Shown: positions 23,975 through 32,703 of the stretch, piece after piece | Numbering within the stretch: the first letter of the stretch is position 1 | How the letters are laid out: each line of letters starts with the position of its first letter | From: Azospirillum sp. 412522 | GTDB lineage: Bacteria > Pseudomonadota > Alphaproteobacteria > Azospirillales > Azospirillaceae | Reading direction: 5' to 3' | Length of the DNA: 64,000 nt | Assembly (NCBI RefSeq): GCF_019805165.1 | Contig: NZ_RWIJ01000023.1 | Span: 40,211-104,210 of the forward strand | The notes under the pieces: generated by a model | Databases searched by the model: none | The model's input: only the letters and a program-made list of their open reading frames with translations | What the model was told of the DNA's origin: nothing | Position numbers and translations under genes: made by a program

Positions 23975-24535
23975 TCAGTCCGCGTAGCGGATCCCCAGCA
24001 CTTCGACCTGTTCCAGTCCTGCCGGCGTGCGCACGTCCACCAGATCGCCCTCCCGCGCCTTCAGCAGGGCGCGGGCCATGGGGGAAATCCAGCTGACATG
24101 GCCGCGGTCGGGATCGACCTCGTCGGCGCCGACGATGGTGATCGTGTTCTCCGACCCATCCTCGCGGGCGTAGGTGACGGTGGCGCCGAAGAAGACCTGC
24201 TCGCGGTTCTTCTGGTCCTGCGGATTGACCACCACCGCCGATTCCAGCCGCTTGTTCAGGAAGCGGATGCGGCGGTCGATCTCGCGCAGGCGCTTTTTGC
24301 CGTATAGATAGTCGCCATTCTCGGACCGGTCGCCGTTGCCGGCGGCCCAGGACACCACCTCCACCACCTTCGGCCGCTCCACCCGCAGCAGGTGGCGCAG
24401 CTCCTCCTGCATGCGCTGGAAGCCGGGCGGGGTCATGTAGTTCTTGAAGCCCTGCGGCAGCGGTGCCGGATCATCGAGTTCGTCGAGATCGTTGTTGGGC
24501 GGCGTGTCGCTCTCGCGGGTGAAGGCCTTGCTCAT
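23975..24535 (-). CDS. greB: transcription elongation factor GreB
   Basis: GreB rescues backtracked RNA polymerase by stimulating transcript cleavage. The product is 186 residues. An N-terminal extension rich in Asp/Pro (about 30 residues) precedes the coiled-coil domain (GFQRMQEELRHLLRVERPKV). That domain carries the acidic tip WAAGNGDRSENGDYLYGKKR, where the conserved D-E residues act in the RNA polymerase channel. The C-terminal FKBP-like domain (SPMARALLKAREGDLVDVRT) follows. The YLYGKKRLREIDRRIRFL stretch is characteristic of GreB rather than GreA. Confidence 0.93.
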   Translation of the reverse strand: MSKAFTRESDTPPNNDLDELDDPAPLPQGFKNYMTPPGFQRMQEELRHLLRVERPKVVEVVSWAAGNGDRSENGDYLYGKKRLREIDRRIRFLNKRLESAVVVNPQDQKNREQVFFGATVTYAREDGSENTITIVGADEVDPDRGHVSWISPMARALLKAREGDLVDVRTPAGLEQVEVLGIRYAD

Positions 24536-24559
24536 GGTCCGACCTGTCCTGTGGCAGGG

Positions 24560-24565
24560 ATTATA
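24560..24565 (-). promoter_or_regulatory. greB -10 element
   Basis: A perfect TATAAT on the minus strand lies 24 bases before the greB start codon. The -35 region, about 17 bases upstream, overlaps the rne terminator stem and has no clear TTGACA match. Confidence 0.5.
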
Positions 24566-24578
24566 ACGTCCGGGAAAA

Positions 24579-24608
24579 GGAAAAGGCGCCTTGCGGCGCC
24601 TTTTCCCG
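24579..24608 (-). terminator. intrinsic terminator of rne
   Basis: AAAAGGCGCC (24581-24590), loop TTGC, GGCGCCTTTT (24595-24604). On the minus strand the stem runs into TTTTCCTTTT, 30-odd bases past the rne stop. It is symmetrical and would also work on the plus strand. Confidence 0.75.
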
Positions 24609-24636
24609 TTTCAGAGCGTCCGGTGGGCCGTTCGGC

Positions 24637-27636
24637 TTACCGCTTCCACCAGCCGCGGCGCGGCTTGGCGTCGTCTTCGCCGTTGGCGGCGGCCGGTCCG
24701 CTGGCGGCTTCGGGAGCCGGAGCAGGAACCGGGGTCGGGGCAACGGCCGGTGCGGTCTCCGCCGGGGCCTCGGCAGCGGCCTTGCGCTTGCGCGACGCCT
24801 TCTTGGCCGGAGCCTTTTCGGTCGCGACCTCCACCGGGGCTTCGGCGGCAGCGGCAGCCTTGCGCTTGCGGCCCTTGGCAGGGGTTTCGGCGGCGGGGGC
24901 TTCGACAATCACCGGAGCAGCCACGGGGGCGGCCTCGGCCGGAGCTTCGGCGGCAGCCTTGCGCTTGCGCGTCGCCTTCTTGGCCGGCACAGCCTCGGCC
25001 GCGGCTGCCACCGGCGCTTCGACCGGAGCGGCGGCCTTGCGCTTGCGACCCTTGGCGGGGGCTTCGGCAACCACGGGGGCGACCACGGCAGCAGCCTCCA
25101 CCGGAGCTTCGGCGGCAGCCTTGCGCTTGCGCGCAGCCTTCCTGGCCGGAGCCGGAGCGGTCACCGGTGCGGGCACGTCCTCGGACGTGGTCGACGGAGC
25201 CGTTTCGCCAGCCAGGATCCAGTCGAGGTCGGTCGCTTCGGTCGAAGGCTGAACCGGAGCGGTCGCAACCGGGGCGATCTCGGCCGGAGCAGTCCCGGCC
25301 GGAGTCGGGACGGGCTGCTCGGCCGCATCCTCCTCACCGCCTTCCAGGCCCTCCGCACCGTCACGGCGCGACCGGCGGCGGCCGCCGCGCTTGCCGCGGC
25401 GGCGCTTCTTGCGGCCATCGCCGTTGCGGTCGCCGGCATCCGCACCGGTCTCGTCTTCGCCCTCATCCTCGTCGTCACCTTCGGTGTCGTCGGCCATCGA
25501 CCCGGAAGCGGGCTCGGAGACGGCTTCACCGCTGATCGCCTCGGCGGCCACTGGCAGAGCGGCCTCCTGATCGGCCTCGTCCGTCTCGGTCTCACCGTCG
25601 GCGTTGTCGCCTTCGATGCGGCCTTCCTCACGGTCACGGCCGCGGCCACGGCGGCGGCGGCGGCGGCGGCGGCGATCGTCGCCACTGCCCTCGCCATCGG
25701 AGCCGGCGGTCTCGGTGCGTTCGCCGGACTGCTCGGCCTGGGCGGTTTCGACCTCGGCCTCCGGCTCCTCCACCGGCTCGACCGGCTCGGCGGCGAGCGC
25801 GCGGTCGGTCTCGGCCATCACCCGGTCGGCGCTGACCAGCGGACCGTCCTCGTCGGGCAGGCGGGCCTTGTTGCGCTCCAGACGGTGGTCCGGGGCGATC
25901 AGGGTGTCGTCGGCCTGGACCATGACGCTGAAGGCGTGACGCTCTTCGATCTTGGCCAGCTCACCGCGCTTCTGGTTGAGGATGTAGAGCGCGATGGAGG
26001 TCGGGACGTAGATGGTGATCTCGGCCGACCGCTTGCGGATGCCCTCCTCCTCGATGGCGCGCAGGACGTGCAGCGAGGCGGATTCGACCGAGCGGACGAC
26101 GCCGGTGCCCGAGCAGTGCGGGCAGCGCTCGAAGTTGGTCTCCAAGAGCGACGGGCGCAGACGCTGGCGCGACAGCTCCAAGAGGCCGAAGGCGGAGATG
26201 CGGCCGAGCTGGATGCGCGCCCGGTCGTTCTTCATCGCCTCCTTCATGCGGCGCTCGACGGCGGCGTTGTTCCGCGGCTCCTCCATGTCGATGAAGTCGA
26301 TGACGATCAGGCCGGCCAGATCGCGCAGACGCAGCTGGCGCGCCACCTCGTCGGCAGCCTCCAGGTTGGTCTTGTAGGCGGTCTCCTCGATGTTGCGCTC
26401 GCGGGTCGATTTGCCGGAGTTGACGTCGATGGAGACCAGCGCCTCGGTCGGGTTGATGACGATGTAGCCGCCGGAGCGCAGCTGCACCACCGGGCTGTGG
26501 ATGGCGTCGATCTGCGTTTCCACCTGATAGCGGTGGAACAGCGGGATCTGGCTGTCGCGGTACAGCTGGACGCGCTGGGAATGGCCCGGCATCAGCATGT
26601 CCATGAACTCGCGCGCCGTGCGGAAGCCGGCCTCGCCCTCGACCCAGATCTCGTCGATGTCGTTGGCGTAGAGGTCGCGGATCGACCGCTTGATCAGGTT
26701 CGCCTCTTCATAGATGAGGCAGGGCGCCGACGACTTCAGCGTCTGTTCGCGGATGTCGTCCCACAGGCGCAGGAGATATTCCAGGTCGCGCTTGATCTCG
26801 GGTTTGGAGCGCTCCAGACCGGCGGTGCGCAGGATCACCGCCATGCCGTCGGGAATGTCGAGATCCGACAGGATTTCCTTAAGGCGCTTGCGGTCGGCCG
26901 GGTTGGTGATCTTGCGGGAAATCCCGCCGCCGCGGCCGGTGTTGGGCATCAGGACGCAGTAGCGGCCGGGCAGCGACAGATAGGTGGTCAGTGCCGCACC
27001 CTTGTTGCCGCGCTCTTCCTTCGTCACCTGCACCAGCATGACCTGCCGGCGCTTCACCACTTCCTGGATCTTGTAGGAGCGCAGCGGGCGCGAGCGGCGG
27101 CGCTGGGTCTCCGCCTCCTCATCCTCGTCGCCGCCGAGCGTGTCGGGAGCGGCGGCGGACGGGGCGGCCTGCTCTTCACCGGCTTCGGCGTCCTCACCGT
27201 CCTCGTCGCCGGCCTCGTCCTCGGACGCCTCGGGGGCGATGGGGGAGGGCATCGGCGACCATTCCTCGACCACCTGCTCGGGGCGGATCGGCTCGGCCAT
27301 CACGGCGCCGTCGGCGGCGGCCTCGGCCCGGGCTTCCGCCTGCTCCTCCAGCCGGCGTTCCTCGGCCAGCAGGGCCTCGCGGTCCGCCATCGGAATGCGG
27401 TAATAGTCGGGATGGATTTCGGAGAAGGCGAGGAAGCCGTGGCGGTTCCCGCCATATTCCACGAAGGCCGCCTGGAGCGAAGGCTCGACCCGCGTCACCT
27501 TCGCCAGGTAGATGTTGCCCTTCAGCTGCTTGCGGCTGGCGATCTCGAAGTCGAGCTCTTCCAGCCGGTTCCCACTGACCACGGCAACCCGGGTCTCTTC
27601 CGGGTGCGTGGCATCCACCAGCATGCGCTTGGCCAT
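24637..27636 (-). CDS. rne: ribonuclease E/G
   Basis: RNase E is the main endonuclease of mRNA decay and rRNA/tRNA processing and the scaffold of the degradosome. The product is 999 residues. The S1 domain begins near 35 and is split by a long acidic insert (about 90-185), as usual in alphaproteobacteria. The catalytic DNase I-like part has SIDVNSGKSTRERNIEETA with the first metal-binding Asp, then VIDFIDMEEPRNN with the second. The zinc link is CPHCSGTG. From about residue 630 the protein is disordered: Glu-rich, then an Arg cluster (RRRRRRRRGRGRDRE), then an Ala/Lys/Arg repeat tail. A long leader upstream is consistent with autoregulation. Confidence 0.95.
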   Translation of the reverse strand: MAKRMLVDATHPEETRVAVVSGNRLEELDFEIASRKQLKGNIYLAKVTRVEPSLQAAFVEYGGNRHGFLAFSEIHPDYYRIPMADREALLAEERRLEEQAEARAEAAADGAVMAEPIRPEQVVEEWSPMPSPIAPEASEDEAGDEDGEDAEAGEEQAAPSAAAPDTLGGDEDEEAETQRRRSRPLRSYKIQEVVKRRQVMLVQVTKEERGNKGAALTTYLSLPGRYCVLMPNTGRGGGISRKITNPADRKRLKEILSDLDIPDGMAVILRTAGLERSKPEIKRDLEYLLRLWDDIREQTLKSSAPCLIYEEANLIKRSIRDLYANDIDEIWVEGEAGFRTAREFMDMLMPGHSQRVQLYRDSQIPLFHRYQVETQIDAIHSPVVQLRSGGYIVINPTEALVSIDVNSGKSTRERNIEETAYKTNLEAADEVARQLRLRDLAGLIVIDFIDMEEPRNNAAVERRMKEAMKNDRARIQLGRISAFGLLELSRQRLRPSLLETNFERCPHCSGTGVVRSVESASLHVLRAIEEEGIRKRSAEITIYVPTSIALYILNQKRGELAKIEERHAFSVMVQADDTLIAPDHRLERNKARLPDEDGPLVSADRVMAETDRALAAEPVEPVEEPEAEVETAQAEQSGERTETAGSDGEGSGDDRRRRRRRRRGRGRDREEGRIEGDNADGETETDEADQEAALPVAAEAISGEAVSEPASGSMADDTEGDDEDEGEDETGADAGDRNGDGRKKRRRGKRGGRRRSRRDGAEGLEGGEEDAAEQPVPTPAGTAPAEIAPVATAPVQPSTEATDLDWILAGETAPSTTSEDVPAPVTAPAPARKAARKRKAAAEAPVEAAAVVAPVVAEAPAKGRKRKAAAPVEAPVAAAAEAVPAKKATRKRKAAAEAPAEAAPVAAPVIVEAPAAETPAKGRKRKAAAAAEAPVEVATEKAPAKKASRKRKAAAEAPAETAPAVAPTPVPAPAPEAASGPAAANGEDDAKPRRGWWKR
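24772..25147 (-). repeat. alternating basic repeats in the RNase E tail
   Basis: The core GCCTTGCGCTTGCG recurs five times on the plus strand (near 24779, 24854, 24955, 25033 and 25114) at spacings of about 75-100 bases. The encoded units alternate between KK(A)xRKRKAAAEAP and KGRKRKAAA, giving A-B-A-B-A. It is in-frame coding repeat, not an interspersed element. Confidence 0.75.
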
Positions 27637-28052
27637 ATACGGTCCTCAACGGCGCGACCCAGGGAACCCGCGCGACCGGTCGGGCCGCCTGGACGCAGCG
27701 TCTGTTGTGGGCGAAGCATACGGCACTGCGGACCGGAACCGCCGAACGGCGCTGACGAGAGCAGCCAGGACGGCCCGGTCGACACGTGCCGGGCTGCCGC
27801 CTTGCGGCCACAGCCAGCTTCGAGGTTTCGTCCTCTCACCGCCAATCCGAACGCGCCACCCTGCGACGTCCCTCCGGCGCGGATGGCCGGACAGGCGGTG
27901 TCGAGGGCGACGCCGCAGCCCCTTGGGTAGGCCCCGTGACCGGCGATCGGCTGACCTTTGGATCGATGGGATCGATGTCCGGGGATCAGCGAATCGGCGC
28001 TCACCTTGGGAGTCCGACCCTGGCCTGGCGAATTGCGGTCTGTCGCAAAGAT

Positions 28053-28081
28053 ACCATAGACAAGCGGTCCCTCTTGCACAA
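28053..28081 (-). promoter_or_regulatory. candidate rne promoter
   Basis: On the minus strand TTGTGC (28081-28076), a 17-base spacer and TATGGT (28058-28053). The -10 is identical to that of the ffh promoter. It implies an rne leader of roughly 410 bases. Confidence 0.45.
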
Positions 28082-28255
28082 CGCGGAAATGCGCCGATTC
28101 GGCGAACAAGTTCACCACCGGGAAGCGGGGGCGCACCGTTCCACCGCGGCAACCCGTCAGGGTGCAGGTCCGGCTATGGCCGCGCCTGCCGCCATGCCCA
28201 CTGTTGCAGGAACGGCACCCCCGCCCGGAATTCACCCGCAGTCTGACGATCCGCG

Positions 28256-28284
28256 TTGAGAGCGTTGAATTGGCTGGGCTATAG
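28256..28284 (+). promoter_or_regulatory. candidate promoter of the cell-wall amidase gene
   Basis: TTGAGA (28256-28261), 17 bases, CTATAG (28279-28284), about 54 bases before the ATG at 28338. Confidence 0.4.
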
Positions 28285-28337
28285 CTGACCGTCAGTCGCC
28301 CCGTTCCGACGCATACTTCTGCCGCCGAGGAGATTTG

Positions 28338-29864
28338 ATGCCACGGCCGCCCAGCCTGCCCGCAGCCGCCGCACCCGACCGTCTGCCGCCTGCCGCAAAT
28401 CTGCCGCGCGGGCCGGGGGTGCGCTTTCTGGCGCGAGTTCTGCCGGTTCTGTTGGCGCTGCTGCTCGGCTTCGGCGCAGCCGGGACGGTGGCCGGAATGG
28501 CGAAGGCGCAGACGACCGCGGCCCTGCCGGCGCCGCCGCCACGCACGGCGGTGGTCGACGCCCGGCTGGGCATCCATCCGGACAAGACCCGCTTCGTGCT
28601 GGAGCTGAGCGATGCGGTGTCCTTCACCGTCTCGATGGCCGCCGATCCCTATCGCGTCATCGTCGATCTGCCCGACCTGATCTGGCCCGGCGGATCGCTG
28701 CCGGTGGAGGGCAAGGGGGTCGTGGCGCGCTACCACCATGCGGCGGGCGGCCCGCGCGGCACGCGGCTGACCTTCGAGACGGTCGGCCCGGCCCGGCTGC
28801 GCGAGGGCTACATGATCCCGGCGCGGGACGGCCACCAGCCGCGCCTCGTGCTCGACCTGGAAAGGACTACGCCGGCCGAATTCCGCCAGCTTGCCGCGGC
28901 CAGCGGTGGGAGGGACGGGGCGAAGGAGGTCGGAACCAGGACCCCGTTGACGATGAGTTCGATCGTCTCCTCGGCGATGGCGATTCCGGTTCCGCAGCCG
29001 TCGCCCCAGCAGCAGGCGGTTCCCCCGTCCGCTGTCGAGTCAAACGGTACCGTCACGGCCCCGCCGCCCTTCGCGCCGCTGCCGCCGATCCCGCCGGCCC
29101 AGCTGATCCCGGCCGCTCTGCCCGCCGCTCCGCCGGTGCCGGACAACAAGCCGCCGACGGTGACGGAGAAGCCGCTGATCGTGCTCGACCCCGGCCATGG
29201 CGGCCAGGACCCCGGCGCCATCGGCGTCGGCGGCATCTATGAGAAGGACATCACGCTCGCCACCGCCAGGGAGGTGAAGCGCCAGCTGGAGGCGACCGGC
29301 CGCTACCGGGTGAAGCTGACCCGCGACAGCGACGTGTTCATCCGGCTGCGCGACCGCGTCGCCATCGGCCGCGAGGCCGGGGCCGACCTGTTCATCTCAC
29401 TGCATGCCGACAGCATCAGCAGCGCCGACATGCGCGGCCTGTCGATCTACACCCTGTCCGACAAGGCCTCCGACCGCGAGGCGGAAATGCTGGCGGCCAA
29501 GGAGAACAAGGCCGATGCCCTGGTCGGTCTCGACCTGTCGGGCGAGAACCAGCTGGTCGCCAACATCCTGATCGATCTGGCCCAGCGCGACACGATGAAC
29601 CATTCCAAGCGCTTCGCGACGCTGGCGCTGCAGGCGCTGGGCCGCGACGTGCCGCTGATCTCCAGCCGGCCGCACCGTCAGGCCGGCTTCGCCGTGCTGA
29701 CCGCGCCCGACGTGCCCTCGGCGCTGATCGAGATGGGGTACCTGTCTAACCGGCAGGACGTCGGTCTGCTGACCTCCGGCGCGCATCGCGAACGGCTGGG
29801 CAAGGGGCTGGCCCGCACCATCGACGGCTATTTCCGCTGGCTGCACGGGTCACAGCGCAGCTGA
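28338..29864 (+). CDS. amiC: N-acetylmuramoyl-L-alanine amidase (AMIN + Amidase_3)
   Basis: This is a periplasmic zinc amidase that cleaves the bond between MurNAc and the peptide stem during cell separation. The product is 508 residues from ATG 28338, preceded by GAGGAG. A hydrophobic secretion signal lies near 35-60 after an unusually long, Pro/Ala-rich start. The AMIN domain spans about 70-180 (RFVLELSDAVSFTVSMAADP). A Pro-rich linker runs to about 275. Amidase_3 follows with LDPGHGGQDPGAIG (first zinc His), YEKDITLATA with the Glu ligand, ISLHADS (His ligand) and LIEMGYLSN with the catalytic Glu. It is followed on the same strand by PBP1A. Confidence 0.93.
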   Translation: MPRPPSLPAAAAPDRLPPAANLPRGPGVRFLARVLPVLLALLLGFGAAGTVAGMAKAQTTAALPAPPPRTAVVDARLGIHPDKTRFVLELSDAVSFTVSMAADPYRVIVDLPDLIWPGGSLPVEGKGVVARYHHAAGGPRGTRLTFETVGPARLREGYMIPARDGHQPRLVLDLERTTPAEFRQLAAASGGRDGAKEVGTRTPLTMSSIVSSAMAIPVPQPSPQQQAVPPSAVESNGTVTAPPPFAPLPPIPPAQLIPAALPAAPPVPDNKPPTVTEKPLIVLDPGHGGQDPGAIGVGGIYEKDITLATAREVKRQLEATGRYRVKLTRDSDVFIRLRDRVAIGREAGADLFISLHADSISSADMRGLSIYTLSDKASDREAEMLAAKENKADALVGLDLSGENQLVANILIDLAQRDTMNHSKRFATLALQALGRDVPLISSRPHRQAGFAVLTAPDVPSALIEMGYLSNRQDVGLLTSGAHRERLGKGLARTIDGYFRWLHGSQRS

Positions 29865-30075
29865 AGCGCGGCAGCGGAGGGCTTACCCCTTCCGCGCCGG
29901 CAATTTCTTGAACGCGCCCTCTGCGCGTCACATTTTCCTGACATGACGGGAACGGGGGCGGCACTTCGCCGCGCGGCGGTGTAGGATGCGCCGCCCTGTC
30001 AGGCATGGCTGCGATCCGGACCCGGAAAGGGACGGGCTTCGGCCACGCCGTTCGTCGTTTCTTGCGGGATTGGTC

Positions 30076-32616
30076 ATGCGCCTTCTTCTGTCCTTGCTGA
30101 TGGCCTTCGTGATGCTGGTTCTTGCCGGCGCCGGAGGGCTGGTCTTCCTGTTCGAGCATTACGACCACGACCTGCCCGACTACACCAAGCTGGCCAACTA
30201 CGAGCCGCCGGTGACCACGCGCATCTATGCCGGCGACGGGCGCCTGATGGCCGAATTCGCGTCGGAACGGCGCATCTTCGTGCCGATCGACGCCATGCCG
30301 CGCATGGTCATGAACGCGTTCATGGCGGCCGAGGACAAGAATTTCTACGGCCACCAGGGCGTCGATCCCATCGGCATCCTGCGCGCGATCCTGACCAACA
30401 TCGAGAATTTCGGCCGCGAGCGCCGGCCGGTGGGCGCCAGCACGATCACGCAGCAGGTCGCCAAGAACATGCTGCTGACCAACGAGGTGTCGTTCGCCCG
30501 CAAGATCAAGGAGGCGATCCTGGCGGTCCGCATCGAGCGGGCCTTCACCAAGGACCGCATCATCGAGCTGTACCTGAACGAGATCTTCCTGGGCAACCGC
30601 TCCTATGGCGTGGCGGCGGCGGCGCTGAACTACTTCAACAAGGCGCTGGACGAGCTGAGCATCGAGGAGGTCGCCTTCCTGGCGGCCCTGCCCAAGGCGC
30701 CGTCCAACTACAACCCCGACCGCCAGCACGACGCCGCCGTCGCCCGCCGCAACTGGGTGATCGGCCGCATGGCGGAAGACGGCTACATCACGCCTGAAGA
30801 GGCGAAGGCCGCGCAAGGGCGCCCGCTGGTCACCCGCAAGCGCGACGAGCAGGAGGTGGTGACCTCCGAATACTTCTCCGAGGAGATCCGGCGCGAGCTG
30901 GTGAAGCTCTACGGCGAGCAGGCGCTGTATGAGGGCGGGTTGTCGGTCCGCGCCTCGATGGACCCGGTGCTGCAGGCCACCGCCACCAAGGCGCTGCGGG
31001 ACGGGCTGATCGCCTATGACCGCCGCCATGGCTGGCGCGGCCCGGTCGCCAAGATGGAGAATTTCGACAACTGGCCGAAGAAACTCGCCGCCATGCCGCC
31101 GCCCGCCGGGGCGGAGGGCTGGAAGCTGGCGGTGGTGCTGAAGGACGACCAATCGGACGGTCTGGACATCGGGGTGGCCGACGGCACCCGAGGCCGCATC
31201 CCGCTGTCCGAGCTGCGCTGGGCCCGCGCCTCCAAGGACGGCGACGTCGCCGGCCCGGCGATCCGCAAGCCGTCCGACGTCGCCAAGCTGGGCGACATCC
31301 TGCTGGTCGAGGCGGTGAGCGGCCCGCCGGCCAAGGACGAGGACGAGAAGCCGGCGAAGAAGACCGACAAGGCGGGTGCCAAGGAGCTGCCGCCGGGCAG
31401 CTACGGCTTGCGCCAGATCCCGCAGGTGCAGGGCGGCCTCGTGGCGCTCGACCCGCACACCGGCCGCGTGCTGGCGATGGTCGGCGGCTTCTCCCCCGCC
31501 ATGAGCGTGTTCAACCGCGCCACCCAGGCGCTGCGCCAGCCCGGCTCGTCCTTCAAGCCCTTCGTCTATCTGACGGCGCTGAACCAGGGCTTCACCCCGT
31601 CGTCGCTTGTTATGGACGCACCCTTCTCCTTCGATCCGGGCGGCGGGCAGCCGGTCTGGCGGCCGGAAAACTACAGCCACGAGTTCTACGGCCCGACCCC
31701 GCTGCGCGTCGGCATCGAGAAGTCGCGCAACGTCATGACCGTCCGCCTCGCCCAGCAGATCGGCATGGACAAGGTCAAGGCGCTGGTCGAGAAGTTCGGC
31801 ATCGTCGACAACCTCCAGCCCTACCTGCCGATGTCGCTGGGCGCCGGCGAGACGACGGTGCTGCGGCTCGCCACCGCCTACGCCATGCTGGACAATGGCG
31901 GCAAGCGGGTGGTGCCGACCTTCATCGACCGGGTGCAGGACCGCAACGGCAAGACCGTCTTCCGTCACGACAACCGTTCGTGCGAGGGCTGCACCAACGT
32001 CAGCTGGAAGGACGGGATGGCGGTTCCCGGCGTGCCCGACACCCGCGAGCAGGTGAACGACCCGCGCACCACCTACCAGATCGTCTCGATCCTGGAAGGC
32101 GTGGTCCAGCGCGGCACCGCGGCGGCGCTGAAGTCGCTGGGCAAGCCGCTGGCCGGCAAGACCGGCACCACCAACGACAGCCACGACGCCTGGTTCATGG
32201 GCTTCTCGCCCGATCTGGTGGTCGGCACCTACATTGGCTTCGACCAGCCGCGCTCCCTGGGCGGGCATGAGACCGGCGGTTCCGCCGCGGTGCCGGTGTT
32301 CAAGGAGGTCATGCAGGTGGCGCTGAAGGACAAGCCGGCGACGCCGTTCCGCGTGCCGCCCGGCCTACGCCTCGTCCGCGTCAACCCGGCCAACGGCCAG
32401 CTGGCCCAGTTCGGCGACAGCCGTGCCATCTGGGAAGCCTTCCTGCCGGGCACCGAACCCAACCCCGACCAGCCGCAGGTGGTGCTGGACGGCTCCTCGC
32501 AAGGTTCCGGCGCCATGATGGGCGGCGACCCGAACGCCGCGGGCTTCGGCGCCCAGCAGCCGGGCATACCAGCCCCGCCGGCTGCGGCGACCCTGGGAAC
32601 GGGCGGTCTGTACTGA
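30076..32616 (+). CDS. mrcA: penicillin-binding protein 1A (bifunctional glycosyltransferase/transpeptidase)
   Basis: This enzyme polymerises glycan strands from lipid II and cross-links them. The product is 846 residues from ATG 30076, with an N-terminal membrane anchor (LLLSLLMAFVMLVLAGAG). The GT51 domain has AAEDKNFYGHQGVDP with the catalytic Glu, GASTITQQVAKN and EIFLGNRSYGVAAAA. A long OB-like insert (about 300-450) precedes the transpeptidase. Its motifs are SSFKPF (nucleophile Ser), SRN and KTGTTND. The acidic, Lys-rich linker KDEDEKPAKKTDKAG lies before it. It follows the amidase on the same strand and ends in a strong terminator. Confidence 0.95.
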   Translation: MRLLLSLLMAFVMLVLAGAGGLVFLFEHYDHDLPDYTKLANYEPPVTTRIYAGDGRLMAEFASERRIFVPIDAMPRMVMNAFMAAEDKNFYGHQGVDPIGILRAILTNIENFGRERRPVGASTITQQVAKNMLLTNEVSFARKIKEAILAVRIERAFTKDRIIELYLNEIFLGNRSYGVAAAALNYFNKALDELSIEEVAFLAALPKAPSNYNPDRQHDAAVARRNWVIGRMAEDGYITPEEAKAAQGRPLVTRKRDEQEVVTSEYFSEEIRRELVKLYGEQALYEGGLSVRASMDPVLQATATKALRDGLIAYDRRHGWRGPVAKMENFDNWPKKLAAMPPPAGAEGWKLAVVLKDDQSDGLDIGVADGTRGRIPLSELRWARASKDGDVAGPAIRKPSDVAKLGDILLVEAVSGPPAKDEDEKPAKKTDKAGAKELPPGSYGLRQIPQVQGGLVALDPHTGRVLAMVGGFSPAMSVFNRATQALRQPGSSFKPFVYLTALNQGFTPSSLVMDAPFSFDPGGGQPVWRPENYSHEFYGPTPLRVGIEKSRNVMTVRLAQQIGMDKVKALVEKFGIVDNLQPYLPMSLGAGETTVLRLATAYAMLDNGGKRVVPTFIDRVQDRNGKTVFRHDNRSCEGCTNVSWKDGMAVPGVPDTREQVNDPRTTYQIVSILEGVVQRGTAAALKSLGKPLAGKTGTTNDSHDAWFMGFSPDLVVGTYIGFDQPRSLGGHETGGSAAVPVFKEVMQVALKDKPATPFRVPPGLRLVRVNPANGQLAQFGDSRAIWEAFLPGTEPNPDQPQVVLDGSSQGSGAMMGGDPNAAGFGAQQPGIPAPPAAATLGTGGLY

Positions 32617-32625
32617 GACAAAAGA

Positions 32626-32658
32626 GAAAGGGGCGCCCGACCGGGGCGCCCCTTTTCC
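32626..32658. terminator. bidirectional intrinsic terminator after PBP1A
   Basis: AAGGGGCGCCC (32628-32638), loop GACCG, GGGCGCCCCTT (32644-32654) followed by TT on the plus strand. On the minus strand it is followed by TCTCTTTT. It separates the convergent PBP1A and SGNH genes. Confidence 0.75.
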
Positions 32659-32703
32659 ATGTATCCGGCTTTCCGATGGCGGAGGGGGACCCGGCTGCGA
32701 CGA

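Larger units (their letters stand above)
27637..28337. other. long divergent intergenic region rne / amidase
   Basis: These 701 bases separate the divergent rne and amidase genes. Two candidate promoters face outward (28053-28081 minus, 28256-28284 plus). Between the minus promoter and rne lie about 410 bases with no convincing gene. This is the expected position of a long RNase E 5' untranslated leader. Frames inside it are Arg/Pro-rich and look like non-coding GC-rich sequence. Confidence 0.55.

Noticed and set aside
25885..27930. A 681-codon plus-strand frame antisense to rne
   Set aside because: rne is unmistakable on the other strand. This frame mirrors it and lacks protein-like organisation.
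27646..28152. A 168-codon Arg/Pro-rich minus-strand frame upstream of rne
   Set aside because: Composition is that of random GC-rich sequence, it has no ribosome site, and it crosses the predicted rne promoter.
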